A stretch of 64,000 nucleotides of DNA from Mallotus nudiflorus (GCA_947683625.1 CANTUR010000162.1:124001-188000); one strand, 5' to 3'; positions 34,837 through 47,160 are shown, numbered from the stretch's first letter. Numbers and translations are program-made. Notes: generated from the sequence alone by a model not told the origin.

Positions 34837-37800
34837 ATGTGTTGCAGCTGGTCCTTGCTGGGGTATGTAGTTATAGATATACTGACTTTGTTAAGCTGCA
34901 TTTAGTTTCTGGACACAATGCTGATACCTTCAGTAACAGTTAAATCACTAGTTGCCATTAGGTACTAAAAAGTCTGTTGTGATGTTCATTTATACGGAAT
35001 ATAGGAAGGTCAGGCTAGTTTATGGCATAATTTAAATCTAAGAAAATAATATTTCATACTATCATTCTCACGCAAACTGCAGAACTGATCCTTTTAGAAA
35101 TGTGCCACTGAGTGATAAGCCAGGCTCAGAACTGTTTATTTTCTACTATCATCTATACTCATGAATGATTAGTAGCTGCTGTCCTTATTTCCACCTCCTT
35201 GGCTGCATGTTATGTTACTGTTTATTTAGTTTCACTCTGTTTATTGGATAATTGAAATCATATCCAATTAGATAATTATATTAGTTTTATCTTGTCAATT
35301 GGTTCATGGATGCAGCAAGGGGAGACATGGACACATAAATTACAGAGATTCTAAGTTAACACGGTTACTACAGCCTGCTTTGGGGGGCAATGCTAGAACG
35401 GTCATTATTTGTACACTGAGTCCTGCACGAAGCCATGTTGAGCAAACTAGAAACACTCTTTTGTTTGCTTGTTGTGCAAAAGAAGTTACTACAAAAGCTC
35501 AGGTTAATGTAGTCATGTCTGATAAGGCACTGGTTAAGCATTTGCAAAAAGAGTTGGCTAGACTGGAGAGTGAGTTGAGAAGTCCTGCCCCTGCTTCCTC
35601 AATCTCTGATTATGGAGCATTACTTAGAAAGAAGGATCTTCAAATTCAAAAGGTAACATTGTGCTTTCTAAACTCATCTATAATACTTCTACCTCTGTTA
35701 AAATAATGTTTGATCTGTGGTTCTGATTGATTTCCAAAAAGAAGGTCATGATTCCTTTTATATAGAGCTTAATGTGATAGATTTGAAGATGTGCCTGGCA
35801 CATGTCACTTATGTGCCATGTCTATGGCATTAGATACGTTCACAACAACTAAATTTGTTCATCTAAATAATTTGGGAGGCAATTGATACTGCACGTAACC
35901 TTGATGCAAACCTTCTCATCTGCAACTAATAAATCAAATTGTTTGGCAATATCAAGTAGTTTTGCTTTCTTTTTCTTTGAATGAAAAGCAAGGAGATATA
36001 GACTTTGTCATAGCTTTGTGTGATGGCGTGAACCAATAATTTCTGTATGATCTCATGTTCTAGCTGGAAAGGCCTGACATTGTGATGATATATGGTGCAA
36101 ATGCAAATAAACTTGATTACTAGAATTTCTATCGTGCAGATGGAGAAGGAGATTCGGGAGTTGACAAAGCAACGGGATCTTGCTGAATCTCGGATCAAGG
36201 ATTTGCTGCGAATGATTGGACAGGAGCAAAATTCAAGAAATGGGGTATATATATTGCCTGCTTGTTCTAGATTCTGCTTAATGTTAATAATGCTGCTCCA
36301 ATTATTAACTTAACTCTTGTTTTATGTTGGTAATACAGGATGTGACCAGTCATCACACTAATCAGCAAGCAAGGGATACATGGGAAGATGAAGGTTCAGT
36401 ATCAGAATTTTCAGGTGTTGCCGATCCTCATTATCTGTATGGAGGTGTCAGAAAGTTCACCAATAATCATTATGATGGAGACAGTGAGAGCAACTTGGGG
36501 GAACCTTATCACCTTCAGGATAACATGGATAACCATTCGGCATCTGATGGTACCTCATCTTTGATGGCATTTGGAAAGCAGATTGTTAGATCTGATTCAT
36601 GTCAGAGTCTGGAGGATACTGCAGTTGGACCAGCAGAAGATGCTGATGACTACTGTCGGGAAGTTCAATGTATTGAAATGGATGGGAGTAGGAGGGAGAA
36701 TTATTTTGAACCCCGTGAAGGAACATTGTCTTTGACTATGATTGGGGATGGTACCACGGCAGGTCAAAGGATATCAACTCCAGCAAATGGACATAGAGAA
36801 GTGAATCATATGCAAAATGGTTTCACATATGGCATTTTGGAGCAGAGACTACATCATGTACAAAGTACAATAGATGCTCTTGTCAATCCTGCCCCTGATG
36901 AAACATCTACAGAATCCTTAGCTGCTGATATGTCAACTTCTACAAGCATGGCATTAACAAGGAGTGGGAGTTATAGAGAGAATCTCGTGAGCACCCCACC
37001 AAATGGTTTTGAGAAAAAATTTACTGGGAGGCCAGAAAGTGTTAGAAGGATTTTGCCTCCACCAAATTATGGTGACAATGCTGCAAGGTTATCAAGAAAT
37101 GATTCCCAGTCTTCTCTTGGTAGTGCTTACACGGAAGACTTTGGTAGTCAGAGCATCAAAGCTTCTGCTGATGAGGATATACCCAGCATCCAAAATTTTG
37201 TTGAAGGATTGAAGGAGATGGCTAAGCAAAGAGTTGATAGTCAGGTGAGAGTTCTTGTTCACTTTTCCTCCTATGGTCTGCAGGATTTTGCGTTATTTTG
37301 GGTCAGCTAGTGACTGTAAAGTTTCTTTTATGACATGACTTGTTTTCCACATGCTAGGTTCAGGAGACAGATGCAGCATCTAGTAAATTTGGTAAGACTG
37401 CGAAAGATGTTGGATTGGATCCCATGTGTGATCCTCTGGAAAGTTTTAGTGATTGGTCCCTGAAGTTTGAGAGGCAGCAGAAGGAGATACTTGAACTTTG
37501 GCAAACTTGCAACGTTTCCTTGATCCATAGGACATACTTCTTCCTGCTTTTCAAAGGTGATCCAACAGATTCCATATACATGGAGGTGGAGCTTAGGAGG
37601 CTTTCCTTCCTGAAGGAGACATTTTCTCAAGAAAATCAGGTTGTGGGAGACAGTCGGACAATCACGTTTGGTTCAAGGTTGTCTCTCTCCCTTCCTCCTT
37701 CCTCTCTCTCAAAGTGCGCATGATTTCATTTTTCTTCTGTACTTTGAAAACCTGTTTTACAATATGCATTTGCACATGTAAATCTCTTCAATCGTCTGCT

Positions 37801-38529
37801 CACAAGAATGGACAACCAACCAGAGGGGATGTTAAAAAAGGTGAGAATGTGGGAGCAAAAATGGGGAGAAAATAAGAGTCGAGATTCAGCCTTGCTCTTT
37901 TCAAAGCAACCTTGTGATGCTAAATTCATTTGTGTGATTAAATTGACTTTTTGCTTCTGCCATGTTTACTGCACATGCCACATTGTTATTTGGCTTATTA
38001 GAATTAGATCTGATATCAATAACGTAAAAGAAATTGCAGCCAGAACAGGCAAATCCTTTTAGAATTCAATTAGTAACGTTTACTCAGTTGTTTGAGTAAC
38101 ACTTGCGTTTCTTGCCATTTGTCATAGATGTTTGTTTGTATATTTTATTTTTGTTTCTGATTAAATAAATCTCCCACATATCATAATATCTGAATCTGTT
38201 AGTACAGCATCAAGGCCCTTCACAGGGAGAGAGGAATGCTAAGCAAGCTGATGCAGAAGAGACTATCAGAAAAAGAGAGAGAGAGGATCTACCAGAAATG
38301 GGGAATAGGGTTGAACTCGAAACGAAGGAGGCTACAGTTGGCTAACCGCTTGTGGAGCAGCACGGAGGATATTAACCATGTAACAGAGAGTGCAGTCATA
38401 GTTGCAAAGCTGGTGCAATTTGTAGAACAGGGACAAGCTCTTAAGGAGATGTTTGGACTTAGCTTCACACCACCGAGCATGAGGAGGAGGTCGTTGGGCT
38501 GGACATACAGCAAATCAACTCTTGTGTGA
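32623..38529 (+). CDS. KIN7E: Kinesin-like protein, KIN-7E/F type
   Basis: ATP-driven microtubule motor of the plant kinesin-7 family. Coding exons: 32623-32842, 33557-33646, 33729-33829, 33944-34057, 34153-34234, 34309-34376, 34489-34554, 34656-34780, 35316-35652, 36140-36244, 36339-37244, 37358-37677 and 38208-38529. All introns are GT-AG, all phases agree, and the total is 2856 bases (951 residues), close to the usual 940-975. The motor domain (about 24-350) begins 'KILVLVRLRPLNEKE'; P-loop GQTSSGKT at 110-117, switch I SSRSH at 216-220, switch II DLAGSE at 251-256, then 'HINYRDSKLTRLLQ'. A coiled coil follows (about 360-440), then a low-complexity linker encoded by the large exon 11, then the NACK C-terminal domain (DUF3490, about 771-945; 'ERQQKEILELWQTC', 'HRTYFFLLFKGDP'). 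Start and tail ('EMFGLSFTPP') fit the Arabidopsis KIN7E/KIN7F branch better than NACK1/HINKEL. NACK kinesins act in phragmoplast expansion; the specific role of this branch is inferred. No break seen. Confidence 0.95.
34806..34830. repeat. AT microsatellite in kinesin intron 8
   Basis: Short (TA)n run just after the exon 8 donor at 34781. Confidence 0.85.
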
Positions 38530-38880
38530 AATTAGATAGGCGATATAGCATTCTTTACACGACCAGAAATTGGAAATGGGAATCTGTGATTGTTAGAGTT
38601 GTAAGAAAAAAAAAAAAAAATTGCGGCCCACTATATCATGTGAAATGTGGAAGCTTGTTTTTAATCATTCTGTTCCTGTATGTTAGTTTTTTAAGGTGGA
38701 AGTTTGTTTTTGCTCATCCTGTTCCTGTAAGTTAGTTTTTAATTTTTTTTTTCTTGTAAACACATCGGGCAGGAACCAATAATCACGTATAGATTTTCAT
38801 CTTCAGTTTACGTCCAAAAGAAGAAATCCTGATGTTGCCAGCCTCAGTCATTCTATTTGTGTGCTAGTTTTTATAACCCT
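38530..38880 (+). other. Kinesin 3'UTR
   Basis: Follows the TGA at 38527-38529. It contains an A-tract (38608-38622), a 49-bp direct duplication (38647-38745) and AATAAT near 38779, which could serve as a near-upstream polyadenylation element. The end is not defined by sequence alone. Confidence 0.45.
38647..38745. repeat. 49-bp tandem duplication in 3'UTR
   Basis: Both copies start 'gtggaag(c/t)ttgttttt' (38647, 38696) and contain 'ctgttcctgta(t/a)gttagt'; a few differences between copies. Confidence 0.85.
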
Positions 38881-40377
38881 GGAATTTCTCCTGGTTGTTC
38901 AATGACATTTGCAAACAGAATCAGTGGCACAAGTAAAGTAACAATACATGCAATCAGTGGCACAGGTAAATCGGCTGTACTAAGTTAAAAACATAAATTA
39001 GAAAAAGAAAAATAAAATTCATCATAGCTAATTAAAAAATAATTAAAGAATAAATGTATATTTTACTTATTGGTTATTTACATACTTGAATTTTAATTTT
39101 AACTTGTTGCACATGTTATTTTCACTCTTCAGCCTTAAAAATTGGGTAGGAATTCTGTATCGCCCTTTATCTGTTGTTGATATATAAATAATATCAATAT
39201 GATAATTTACATTAGCTATTTTTATTTTACGTTACTACTTCAACTAATGTTGTTTATATTTATATATTAATATTATCAAAATATATATATATATATTAAT
39301 AAAATAAAATGAATAATTTTTTTAATTGTTTGAAGCATAAAAAATTATTTTTAAAAACATCTAAAAATATAGTACATGTTATATAATTTAAGAAAGATTA
39401 CGTGATAACTTTATTTTTTTAGTGCGTTATTATTTTTTTTATTCATAAAATGGAAGTGTCTTTTGTTATTTAAAGATAATTATCAATACAGTAAAATTTA
39501 TTTTATAAATAAAAAATAAAAAATCATAAAATACAGACCGAAATTAAATCTTACTTTCCTCAATTCCGTTCCTTTTCGCTAATTTAATATATATCTATCA
39601 TGCGAAATCAAATAGAAAAGCCATTAAGGCTATGTTATAACCTTCACTTTTATTGAAAACAAAAGTGTTTAAGAGATTATAAAAATTATTAAGTTTAATT
39701 ATATAATGAATTAGTGAAAGCGCAGCATGAATAAATTTGGTTTAAAAAAGTCATAAATTAAGTTTTTTAGGTAGATTACTAAGCCTTCTAAAATTTATTC
39801 AAATATATTAGTTGATCTATTTTTTTTTAGCAATACATTATGACATTCATAAATTTGGTTTTTGTTATACTAACTCATCTTTCTATTAATTTCACTGTCA
39901 ATTCATGGATTTAAAGTGTATTTTTTTAACAAAAAAAAAAATTCTTTTAATTCTTAAAATTTTATATTTTCAAAATTTATAATTTTTTTACAATTTGATT
40001 GCTATATCACTTTTTTTTTTTTTAACTTTTCTCACAAGCAAAAACTAAATTCACTCATTTAAAATTTAAAATATGATTTCTTACAAAATTTATTTTTAGA
40101 ATAAAATATTATGATAAAATAGACCACTATAATTAAAGACACTATGATAAAAATGTATTTTATAATTTTTATTTTTAATTTAAATAAAATTTAAATTTTT
40201 ATATTTTCAATGAACTTTTTTTGGTAAGATTTTTCATAAATATTAATCTTTTCATTTAAATTCAGTTATAATAAAAAAATTTAACTAATATAAATAAGTT
40301 TTTATAATATACGTTTTGTGTAAATTTTTTAAATGTATACCTTGAAAACATTGAGAATATATTTAAGTGTAAATTTA
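38881..40377. other. AT-rich intergenic stretch
   Basis: Nothing recognised; long A/T tracts. Confidence 0.5.
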
Positions 40378-40441
40378 GAAAACACTTGACGAAAAATTTT
40401 GAGTAAGTAGAAAACACTTGATGAAAAATTTTGAGTAAGTT
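40378..40441. repeat. 32-bp tandem duplication
   Basis: 'aaaacacttga(c/t)gaaaaatt' followed by 'ttgagtaagt' occurs twice, starting at 40378 and 40410. Confidence 0.9.
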
Positions 40442-40580
40442 TAGAAACTCATTGTTGTAAGGTTGGTGTTGAGCCATAAATAAAATACTTTCTTATAATT
40501 AACCTTAGGAATAAGATTTGTGTGGATGATTGAAAAATCCAAACTTGAAAATAAGTTAGGTGGAGATATAGTGATACGAA
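40442..40580 (+). repeat. Copia LTR fragment
   Basis: Reads 'gttgagccataaa', 'ggaataagat', 'tgattgaaaaatcc', 'aagttaggtggagata'. This is the same series as near the 3' end of the LTRs of elements A (41560-41635) and B (53830-53930). It stops before the LTR terminus. Confidence 0.65.
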
Positions 40581-40747
40581 CAAATAAGGACTTGATGATG
40601 TATAAGAAGGCCAACATGGTGGAGGATTGGAGAATTCAATAAAGGATGCTTTACATTATCCTCAAGGTCCAACTACGAGATTAAGAGCTAGAAGGTTCAA
40701 GGATGCTTTACAAGGCTTTGTGAAGTCTATTTTTCAAGATTCAAGAA
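40581..40747 (+). pseudogene. Retroelement polyprotein scrap
   Basis: The frame through 40627-40740 reads 'DALHYPQGPTTRLRARRFKD', then 'ALQGFVKSIFQ'. The 'PQGP.TR.RA+RFK+AL' pattern is common at the edge of plant gypsy-type polyproteins. It is wedged between a copia LTR fragment and the LTR of element A, so it is part of an older broken insertion. Assignment rests on motif memory. Confidence 0.4.
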
Positions 40748-41759
40748 TGTTGAACCTTTGCATAATTAAGGTCATGATCTATCTTAAAACAACCTTGATT
40801 TTGACTTTAACAATCAATATTTATTACTAACATCTATACTTAAGTGTGTTTATAAGTTAGGTTCAAAAGGATTCATTTAGAGGCTCAAGAGTCAAGTTTT
40901 CTATGCCAGAAGTAGTCCTTACGACCGTGAGCTATGGTCATAAGTAGGAGCCTGAAAAGAGAAAGAATCGAGCAAAAGGTTTGCCACCATTCACTAGCAT
41001 TACTCATGGTCATGAGCAGCTCGTGAGGAGCAGGTCACGACTGTGAAAGGGCATCCTAGCAGCTCTCTAATGGCTAGTTGAAACTCCAAAAATCATATCT
41101 TTCAAGGCTCATGACCGTGAGTGGCATTTCAACTGTAAAAAGCTATTTTTCATTAAATGAGAATGGTGGAGCTTTGGGATGCAATTAATGGCCTCCAACA
41201 ACTAGATTTCAAGTTCCTCTATAGATACACCTTTAAAAACTTTATTTAATGAATTACACACTTTGATTGAGCACTCAATTTATTCTTAGCATTTGTAAAG
41301 CTCATTAATTCTCTTGTATATTTCAATTTATTAAGTGTGGGTTTTATGTTCTAGCTTAAGTTCTTCTTCCTATTTCTTAGGTTGAAAAGGGAAGTAAAGA
41401 ACTAAGTTTATAAGAAATTGGTTTAAGTCTTAGCCATTAAAATGCTTGAATTTTAGTTGTGTTTTGAGTTGAGCCACGAAAAACTCATTTATGTGAAAGT
41501 TTGAGTTAAGCCTTGAAAAACTCTTGTAAAGGTTTGAGTTGAGCCTTGAAAAACTCTTGTATAATCAATCTTGGGAATAAGATTAAAGTGAGTGGTTTGA
41601 AAATCCTAACTTAAGGATAAGTTAGGTGGAGATGTAAGAGTAGCTGAAAATCCAAACTCCTTAAATCATGTATCTCAATCTTCTTTAATTTTCTTTAAAC
41701 TTCATTAATTCTTGTTTTAATTTCTTTAGTCTTATTCACCCCCCTCTAGGGCACTTTCA
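40748..41759 (+). repeat. Element A 5' LTR
   Basis: Starts TGTTGAACCTTTGCAT and ends GGGCACTTTCA, giving TG...CA ends and 1012 bp. Followed by TT and the primer site. Contains palindrome-like CTCATGGTCATGAG (about 41005) and CTCATGACCGTGAG (about 41108). Confidence 0.85.
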
Positions 41760-41761
41760 TT

Positions 41762-41773
41762 TGGTATTAGAGC
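41762..41773 (+). other. Element A primer-binding site
   Basis: TGGTATTAGAGC two bases after the LTR; one change from the tRNA-Met complement TGGTATCAGAGC. Confidence 0.85.
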
Positions 41774-41799
41774 TCGAGTTATAGATAAATAATTGCTAG

Positions 41800-42004
41800 A
41801 ATTCAAACCTTTAGACCATTTTTTAATGGAAATGATTACCCACATTAGAAGCATAAAATGGAGCTTTATCTTGATAGTGATTATGTTAGATTTTAGGATG
41901 TAATCTTATATGGGTGGAACCTTCCAATGAAGAGGAGAACCATAAGGTATTCAACTTCCAAAGGAAAGAAAAGAGTGGTCTTAAGAAAAAAAAGAGGAGA
42001 ACCA
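41800..42004 (+). pseudogene. Element A gag, first piece
   Basis: Parallels element B 54150-54360 ('ccattttttaatggaaatgattacccacatt' against B's 'ccattctttgatggtagtgactatccacatt', each shown only as family resemblance). Interrupted at AACCA (42000-42004), the target-site duplication of the Tekay insertion; a further 20 or so bases of gag follow the element at 47156. Confidence 0.65.
42000..42004. repeat. Target-site duplication AACCA (left)
   Basis: Identical to 47156-47160. Confidence 0.8.
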
Positions 42005-43371
42005 TATCATGACCCAAACTCAGGAGTCATAACCTGCGCTAATGAATAGGAATTCACATGAATTCGGAACCCATAGCAAGCCTAAAACACCAGTTCATAC
42101 CAAACACAATCATAAATATATCAAAGAATTAAAATTTTTTAAAGTATAAGAAATTTTTCCATATCATATCTTAATAAAATATTTTTACAAATATTCGAGT
42201 ACACAACCACTAATAACTTAACATAACACACTACAACAAGTACATACTACTACTGTAGTGTCTAATAAATATAAAGGAAGTGATAGTTTAAAATTTACAT
42301 AAATTAGCAGGTCAAAAAGGGGTTCAGTGAAGAGGATAACTAGAGGAGGTCTATAGAAAGGAATCCTAAAAAAATAATTGAGGGGGATTAGACCTTACTG
42401 AGCGAATTATTATTATATATATCCATACAACCTAAGCATATAAGAAACTAAGCACCAATATAATGTTTATATATTTATATTTATGTTTATTTAATTTATA
42501 CATGCATTTTCATGCAAATGCTCCAAACATTTTTTACATCAATGTAATAAGTGAAAAATAAGTGGAGGATCGGAGCAAAACCCTAAGAATTTCATAACCT
42601 TAATTACTATAACTCATTAATGAATAAAATTTCTTGAATCCAAAAATATTTCCCTTTTCTAATTTAGTAGTGGACTAGCCTTGACACACAAAAAGGTCAA
42701 CTGAGCTACCGCAGTCCCCCTGCCGGCATGACTGGCCCTAAAACACTGCAGGTCAATTGAGCTCTTGCAACCATACCACTCTCTATTCACAAATCTCAAT
42801 AATCATTTATTCGTATCTCAGACCATATAATCTTATATCAATCAACATATCATAACCTAGCAACTAACGTACTGTTGTGCAACAATCCTAGTGTAGTCCA
42901 TTAGATAGCACATTCTACGACTATCCTCCAAAACATTATATTAAAAATAAAATGATAATATCATCTTAAAATATACACAACATCCAATAATCATAATTAA
43001 CATTCATGTTTATATTTATGAAAACATATATATAATAACAATAACAATTAACATTTAATGCAATATAGTATAATAAAATTCATATTTATTCAAAATATGG
43101 ATGGCAATAATATTTTCTACATGCAATATATACATATAATAATAACTTACAGGTAAAATGCGCTCCTTGATAATGACTCGATTAGCCTCAACTTGAATGC
43201 CCTACTCTTGGTGCGGCTATAGAAAAATAATAAAAATAATTAAGATTAAAAATCCTAGCTATAAACATTATAGATTTCTAAGGAAAAAGTTGATTTAAGA
43301 CACGACTCTACTAAAACTCAAAACTCAACACAAACCTGATGTCACGTTTTTTGATTTTTTTAATTGAGTAC

Positions 43372-43423
<52 letters not shown>

Positions 43424-43587
43424 CTCCTCCCAAATATTTATATAAATAAATATACATATATATAAAATATACTCTTAATAATCAATAAATTTACTAAAAT
43501 ACTCTTTTAACAATAATTACATAAAAATAATATTTAACACTTTAAAATTCATATTTAATTTAATAATAAAAAATACGGGTCATTACA
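42005..43587 (-). repeat. Tekay 3' LTR
   Basis: 1583 bp. On the + strand it starts TATCATGACCC, corresponding to TGTCACGACCC in the partner LTR (TG decayed to TA), and ends GGGTCATTACA. About 160 bp near 42370-42530 are absent from the partner. It carries an AAT microsatellite (43377-43422). Confidence 0.85.
43377..43422. repeat. AAT trinucleotide microsatellite
   Basis: About 15 AAT units inside the Tekay LTR. Confidence 0.95.
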
Positions 43588-43590
43588 ATC

Positions 43591-43600
43591 TTTCCCCTTA
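43591..43600 (-). other. Tekay polypurine tract
   Basis: On the minus strand TAAGGGGAAA lies just before the 3' LTR start at 43587; this is where plus-strand priming of retroelement DNA occurs. Confidence 0.75.
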
Positions 43601-43669
43601 TAAAAATTCATTCTCGAATTTTAACAAATAGAAACGAGTACAAAGTTTCATCAAGGAAAAGGATATGGA

Positions 43670-44448
43670 TATGCCACCCGCATCTTTGCCTCAGTCTCCT
43701 ATGTGTGCTTTTCCCCATTGTTGTTCCTCCATAAGACTTTGACTATTAGAATCTATTTAGAACACAGCTGACGAAGTTAATAGTCAACGATTGTAACTAA
43801 TTCTTCCTCATACGCTAAATCTTTATTCACTTCCACCCTCTGGGGCTGCAAAACATATGAAGGATCTGAAATATACCTGAGCATTAAAATATAGAACACT
43901 GGATGCACTTGAGACAAATTCTAAGGCAAAGCCAATCAATATGCAACCATGCCAACTCTCTCTAAAATCTTAAAAGGCCTATGTATCTTGGAGCCAACTT
44001 TTCCTTCTTGCTAAATCTCATAACATCTTTCATTGGTGACACCTTGAAAAATATATAATCCCTAATTTGAAATTCCACATCTTTGTTCTTTGGGTCTGCA
44101 TAACTCCTCTGCTTGCCTGCTACCATTTTCAATCTCTTTCTAATCAAAATGACTTTCTTAAATGCACCTTGAATAATTTCTAGTCCAGTTAGCTCTCATT
44201 CTCCAACTTCATTATAACATAAAAGGGATCTACATTTTCTTCCATACAGACCTTCATACAGTACCATCTCAATACTGCTATAGTAATTATTGTTATAAAC
44301 AAACTCTACCAATGGCAAATGATTATCCTAATTGCCTCTAAGATCTATTACACACATTCTTAACATATTTTCAAGTTTTTGGATCTTTCTCTCAGACTAA
44401 CCATCTGTCTGAGGATGAAAAGTAGTACCATAATCAAGCCTGGTACCT
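43670..44448 (-). pseudogene. Tekay integrase C-terminal half plus chromodomain
   Basis: On the minus strand: 'RLDYGTTFHPQTDG' (end of integrase core), 'SERKIQKLENMLRMCVIDLR', then in 44147-43962 'KQRSYADPKNKDVEF' and 'FFKVSPMKDVMRFSKK', then 'YISDPSYVL', and near 43720-43690 'VKVLWRNN' and 'YPYPF'. The last blocks are the chromodomain that targets chromoviruses to heterochromatin. The first catalytic Asp regions are missing. Several stops. Confidence 0.75.
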
Positions 44449-45581
44449 AGCAAAATGCCATGTCTAACCACATCTAAAACATGCTCCCAGAGCCATATAG
44501 CACGGTTCCTGATGGACTCTCCTATATGTTTGATAAGCACTGGCTGCAGATCCTATGCTACCATATCTTAAGCTCTGACCACTACTGCTACTGGTAGCAC
44601 TTGAACCAAATCTAGCAGGTCTGTAGGCTCTATTACGGCCATGTCTGCTACTCCTCTCAATCCTCTACTAAGGTCTCTAGCCCTATTGAACAAATCCTAT
44701 AGGCTGACTACTAGAGCCTATATGAAACATCATATACAGAGTACCCTGATATCCTTTTGCTCTGGCACCTCCAATCTGATAGTAGTCAGGCATAACTCTT
44801 TGCTTGATGAGCATGAGCTCAATCTCTTTGGCTAACTTAGTCACTGACTCAAGAGTTAAGCCTGTAATAGGCATTCCAATAAATGCAGAACTGAAACCGG
44901 TGACATAAATGGTAACATTAAAGTACTAGTCCTTTATTATATCCTTAGTATATCTGGAAAATATGAGAAACTCCCTGGTATGCTCCTTTACTAACCTATC
45001 ACCTATAAAAATATTGGTCAACCAAAGTCTGTAACTCATCCTCATCAGCTTTGAATAGAATTTTCTCATAAACCACTCTTTGAACTGAGCCAAAGTGAGC
45101 ATAGTCATATGGGCCTAAATCACCTAAACAAACCAGTCCAACATTGGCCCCTCAATTGATAACTTGACAATGAGTATCCTCTGATACTCAGTGTGTGCAG
45201 TCTGAGTCCTCGACTTAATCGCATTGAGAAAATCTAGTGTGTTTGAAGTCCTATCAAAAGAAATCCTATTGACTCTGGCATAAAATAATGCCGCCTCTGG
45301 GTTAACATACCCTGAACTCCTTACTGAAATAAAGGCTGCATAGGCGATACAGCTTGAGGCATAGTTGCTACACCCTGCTGAACTCTTAGTGCATAGGCAG
45401 CATCATCATAATCCTGATTTACAAGCTTCTCATCTTGTTGTTCTCACTGTCTATAGTGACCTGCTAATCCTGTGGGTCTACCTCTATGCCTAACTGGCGA
45501 CATATGGGGTAAAATCTCATCCTAGTAAGACTTTCCATCTTCAGCCTCATTAGCTAGTGGAGTGGTTTATGCTCTCCTCAT
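44449..45581 (-). pseudogene. Tekay gag, broken
   Basis: Begins at an ATG (45581-45579) reading MRRA followed by a stop. The core 'LAQFKEWFMRKFYSK' and 'FLIFSRYTKDII' are in 45108-44926. A degraded zinc knuckle 'CFRCG' then 'TWHFARY' near 44450-44475 marks the end, directly fused to integrase. Confidence 0.7.
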
Positions 45582-45749
45582 TCTGAAAGAAAAGAAAATA
45601 AAACACATAATTCAGACAACAATAGATATCCTAACAGTTACACAGAAATCTAAAAGTAAGGAAGACTATTTAAATATATAATCAAACCTTTGCAGTAGTT
45701 TTAAAAAAACTCAAACTATACTAACCTAGGTCACACAATACTAAACCTA

Positions 45750-45762
45750 GGCTCTGATACCA
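45750..45762 (-). other. Tekay primer-binding site
   Basis: Minus strand TGGTATCAGAGCC, a perfect tRNA-Met match, four bases from the 5' LTR edge. Confidence 0.85.
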
Positions 45763-45766
45763 ACTT

Positions 45767-47155
45767 TGTCACGACCCAAATTTAGGAGTCATGACCGGTG
45801 CTAAGGAAGGGGAATTCACATGAATTTGAAACCTATAGAAGCCTAAAACATTAATTCACACCAAACACAATCATAAATATACCAAAGAACTAAAAAATTT
45901 TAAAGCATAAGAAATTTTTCCATATCATATCATAATAAAATATTTTCACAAATATTCAAATACACAACCATTAACAACTTAGCATATCATACTACAACAG
46001 ATACATACTACTATTGTAATGTGTAATAAATATAAAGGAAGTAATAGTTTAAAATTTACATAAATAAGCTAGTGAAGATAGGGTCCGATGAAAAGGATAA
46101 TTGGAGGAGGTTTGTAGAAAGGTCAACCAAGTGGAGGATTGGAGCAATACAATAAGTGAAAAATAAGTGGAGGATTGGAGCAGAACACTAAGAATTCTAT
46201 AACCTCAATTACCATACCTCACTAATGAATAGACTTTCTTGAATCCAAAAACATTTTCCTTTTCTAATTTGGTAGTATACTGGCCTTGAGACACAGAAAG
46301 GTCAACCAAGCTACCGTAGTCCCCCTACCAACATGACTGGCCCCAAGACACTGTAGGTCAATCGAGCTCCCGTAGCCACCACTCTCTATACATAAATCTC
46401 AATAATCATTTATCTGTATCTCATATCATATAATCTCATATCAATCAACATATCATAACTTAGCAACTAGCATACTACTGCGCAACAGTCTTAGTGTAGC
46501 CTATTAGGTAGCACATTCTACAACTATCCTCTAAAACATTATATCAAAAATAAAATAATAAAATCATTTTAACATATTCATAACATCCAATAATCACAAT
46601 TAACATTCACCTTTATATATTTGAAAACATATATATAATAATAATAACATTTAACATTTAATACAATAAAGTATAATAAAATTCATATTTATTCAAAATA
46701 TGGATGCCAATAATATTCTCTACATGAAATGCATACATATAATAATAACTCACGGATAAGATGCGCTCCTTGATATTGACTCAATTGGCCCCGACTTGAA
46801 GGCCTTGCTCTCGATGTCGCTATAGAAAAATAATAAAAATAATTAAGATTAAAAATTTTAACCTTAAACATTCTAGATTTTTAAGGAAAAACTCAATATA
46901 AGACACGACTCTAATAAAACTTAAAACTCAATACAAACCAATGTTATGTTTTCTAATTTTTTAATAAAGTACATATATAATAAAAAATAAAAATCCTCCC
47001 AAATATTTATATACATAAATATAAATATATATAAAATATACTCTTATAATCAATAAATTTACTAAAATAATCTTTTAACAATAATTCCATAGAAATAATA
47101 TTTAATACTTTAAAATCCCTATTTAATTTAACAATTAAAAGTACGGGTCATTACA
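45767..47155 (-). repeat. Tekay 5' LTR
   Basis: 1389 bp; + strand TGTCACGACCC...GGGTCATTACA, the partner of 42005-43587. Confidence 0.85.
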
Positions 47156-47160
47156 AACCA
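47156..47160. repeat. Target-site duplication AACCA (right)
   Basis: Matches 42000-42004. Confidence 0.8.

Larger units (their letters stand above)
42005..47155 (-). mobile_element. Tekay-type gypsy chromovirus, internally deleted
   Basis: Two LTRs (42005-43587, 45767-47155), primer site, gag, integrase with chromodomain and polypurine tract in minus-strand order, flanked by AACCA. The 2.2-kb interior lacks protease, reverse transcriptase and RNase H: the gag zinc knuckle is followed at once by the integrase core end, near 44448. Stops in all domains. A Tekay chromovirus normally has an interior of several kilobases. Inserted in the gag of element A. Confidence 0.85.

Noticed and set aside
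32517..38513. Minus-strand and off-frame open frames across the kinesin gene
   Set aside because: Shadows of the exons or intron read-through; they lack domains and break at splice sites.
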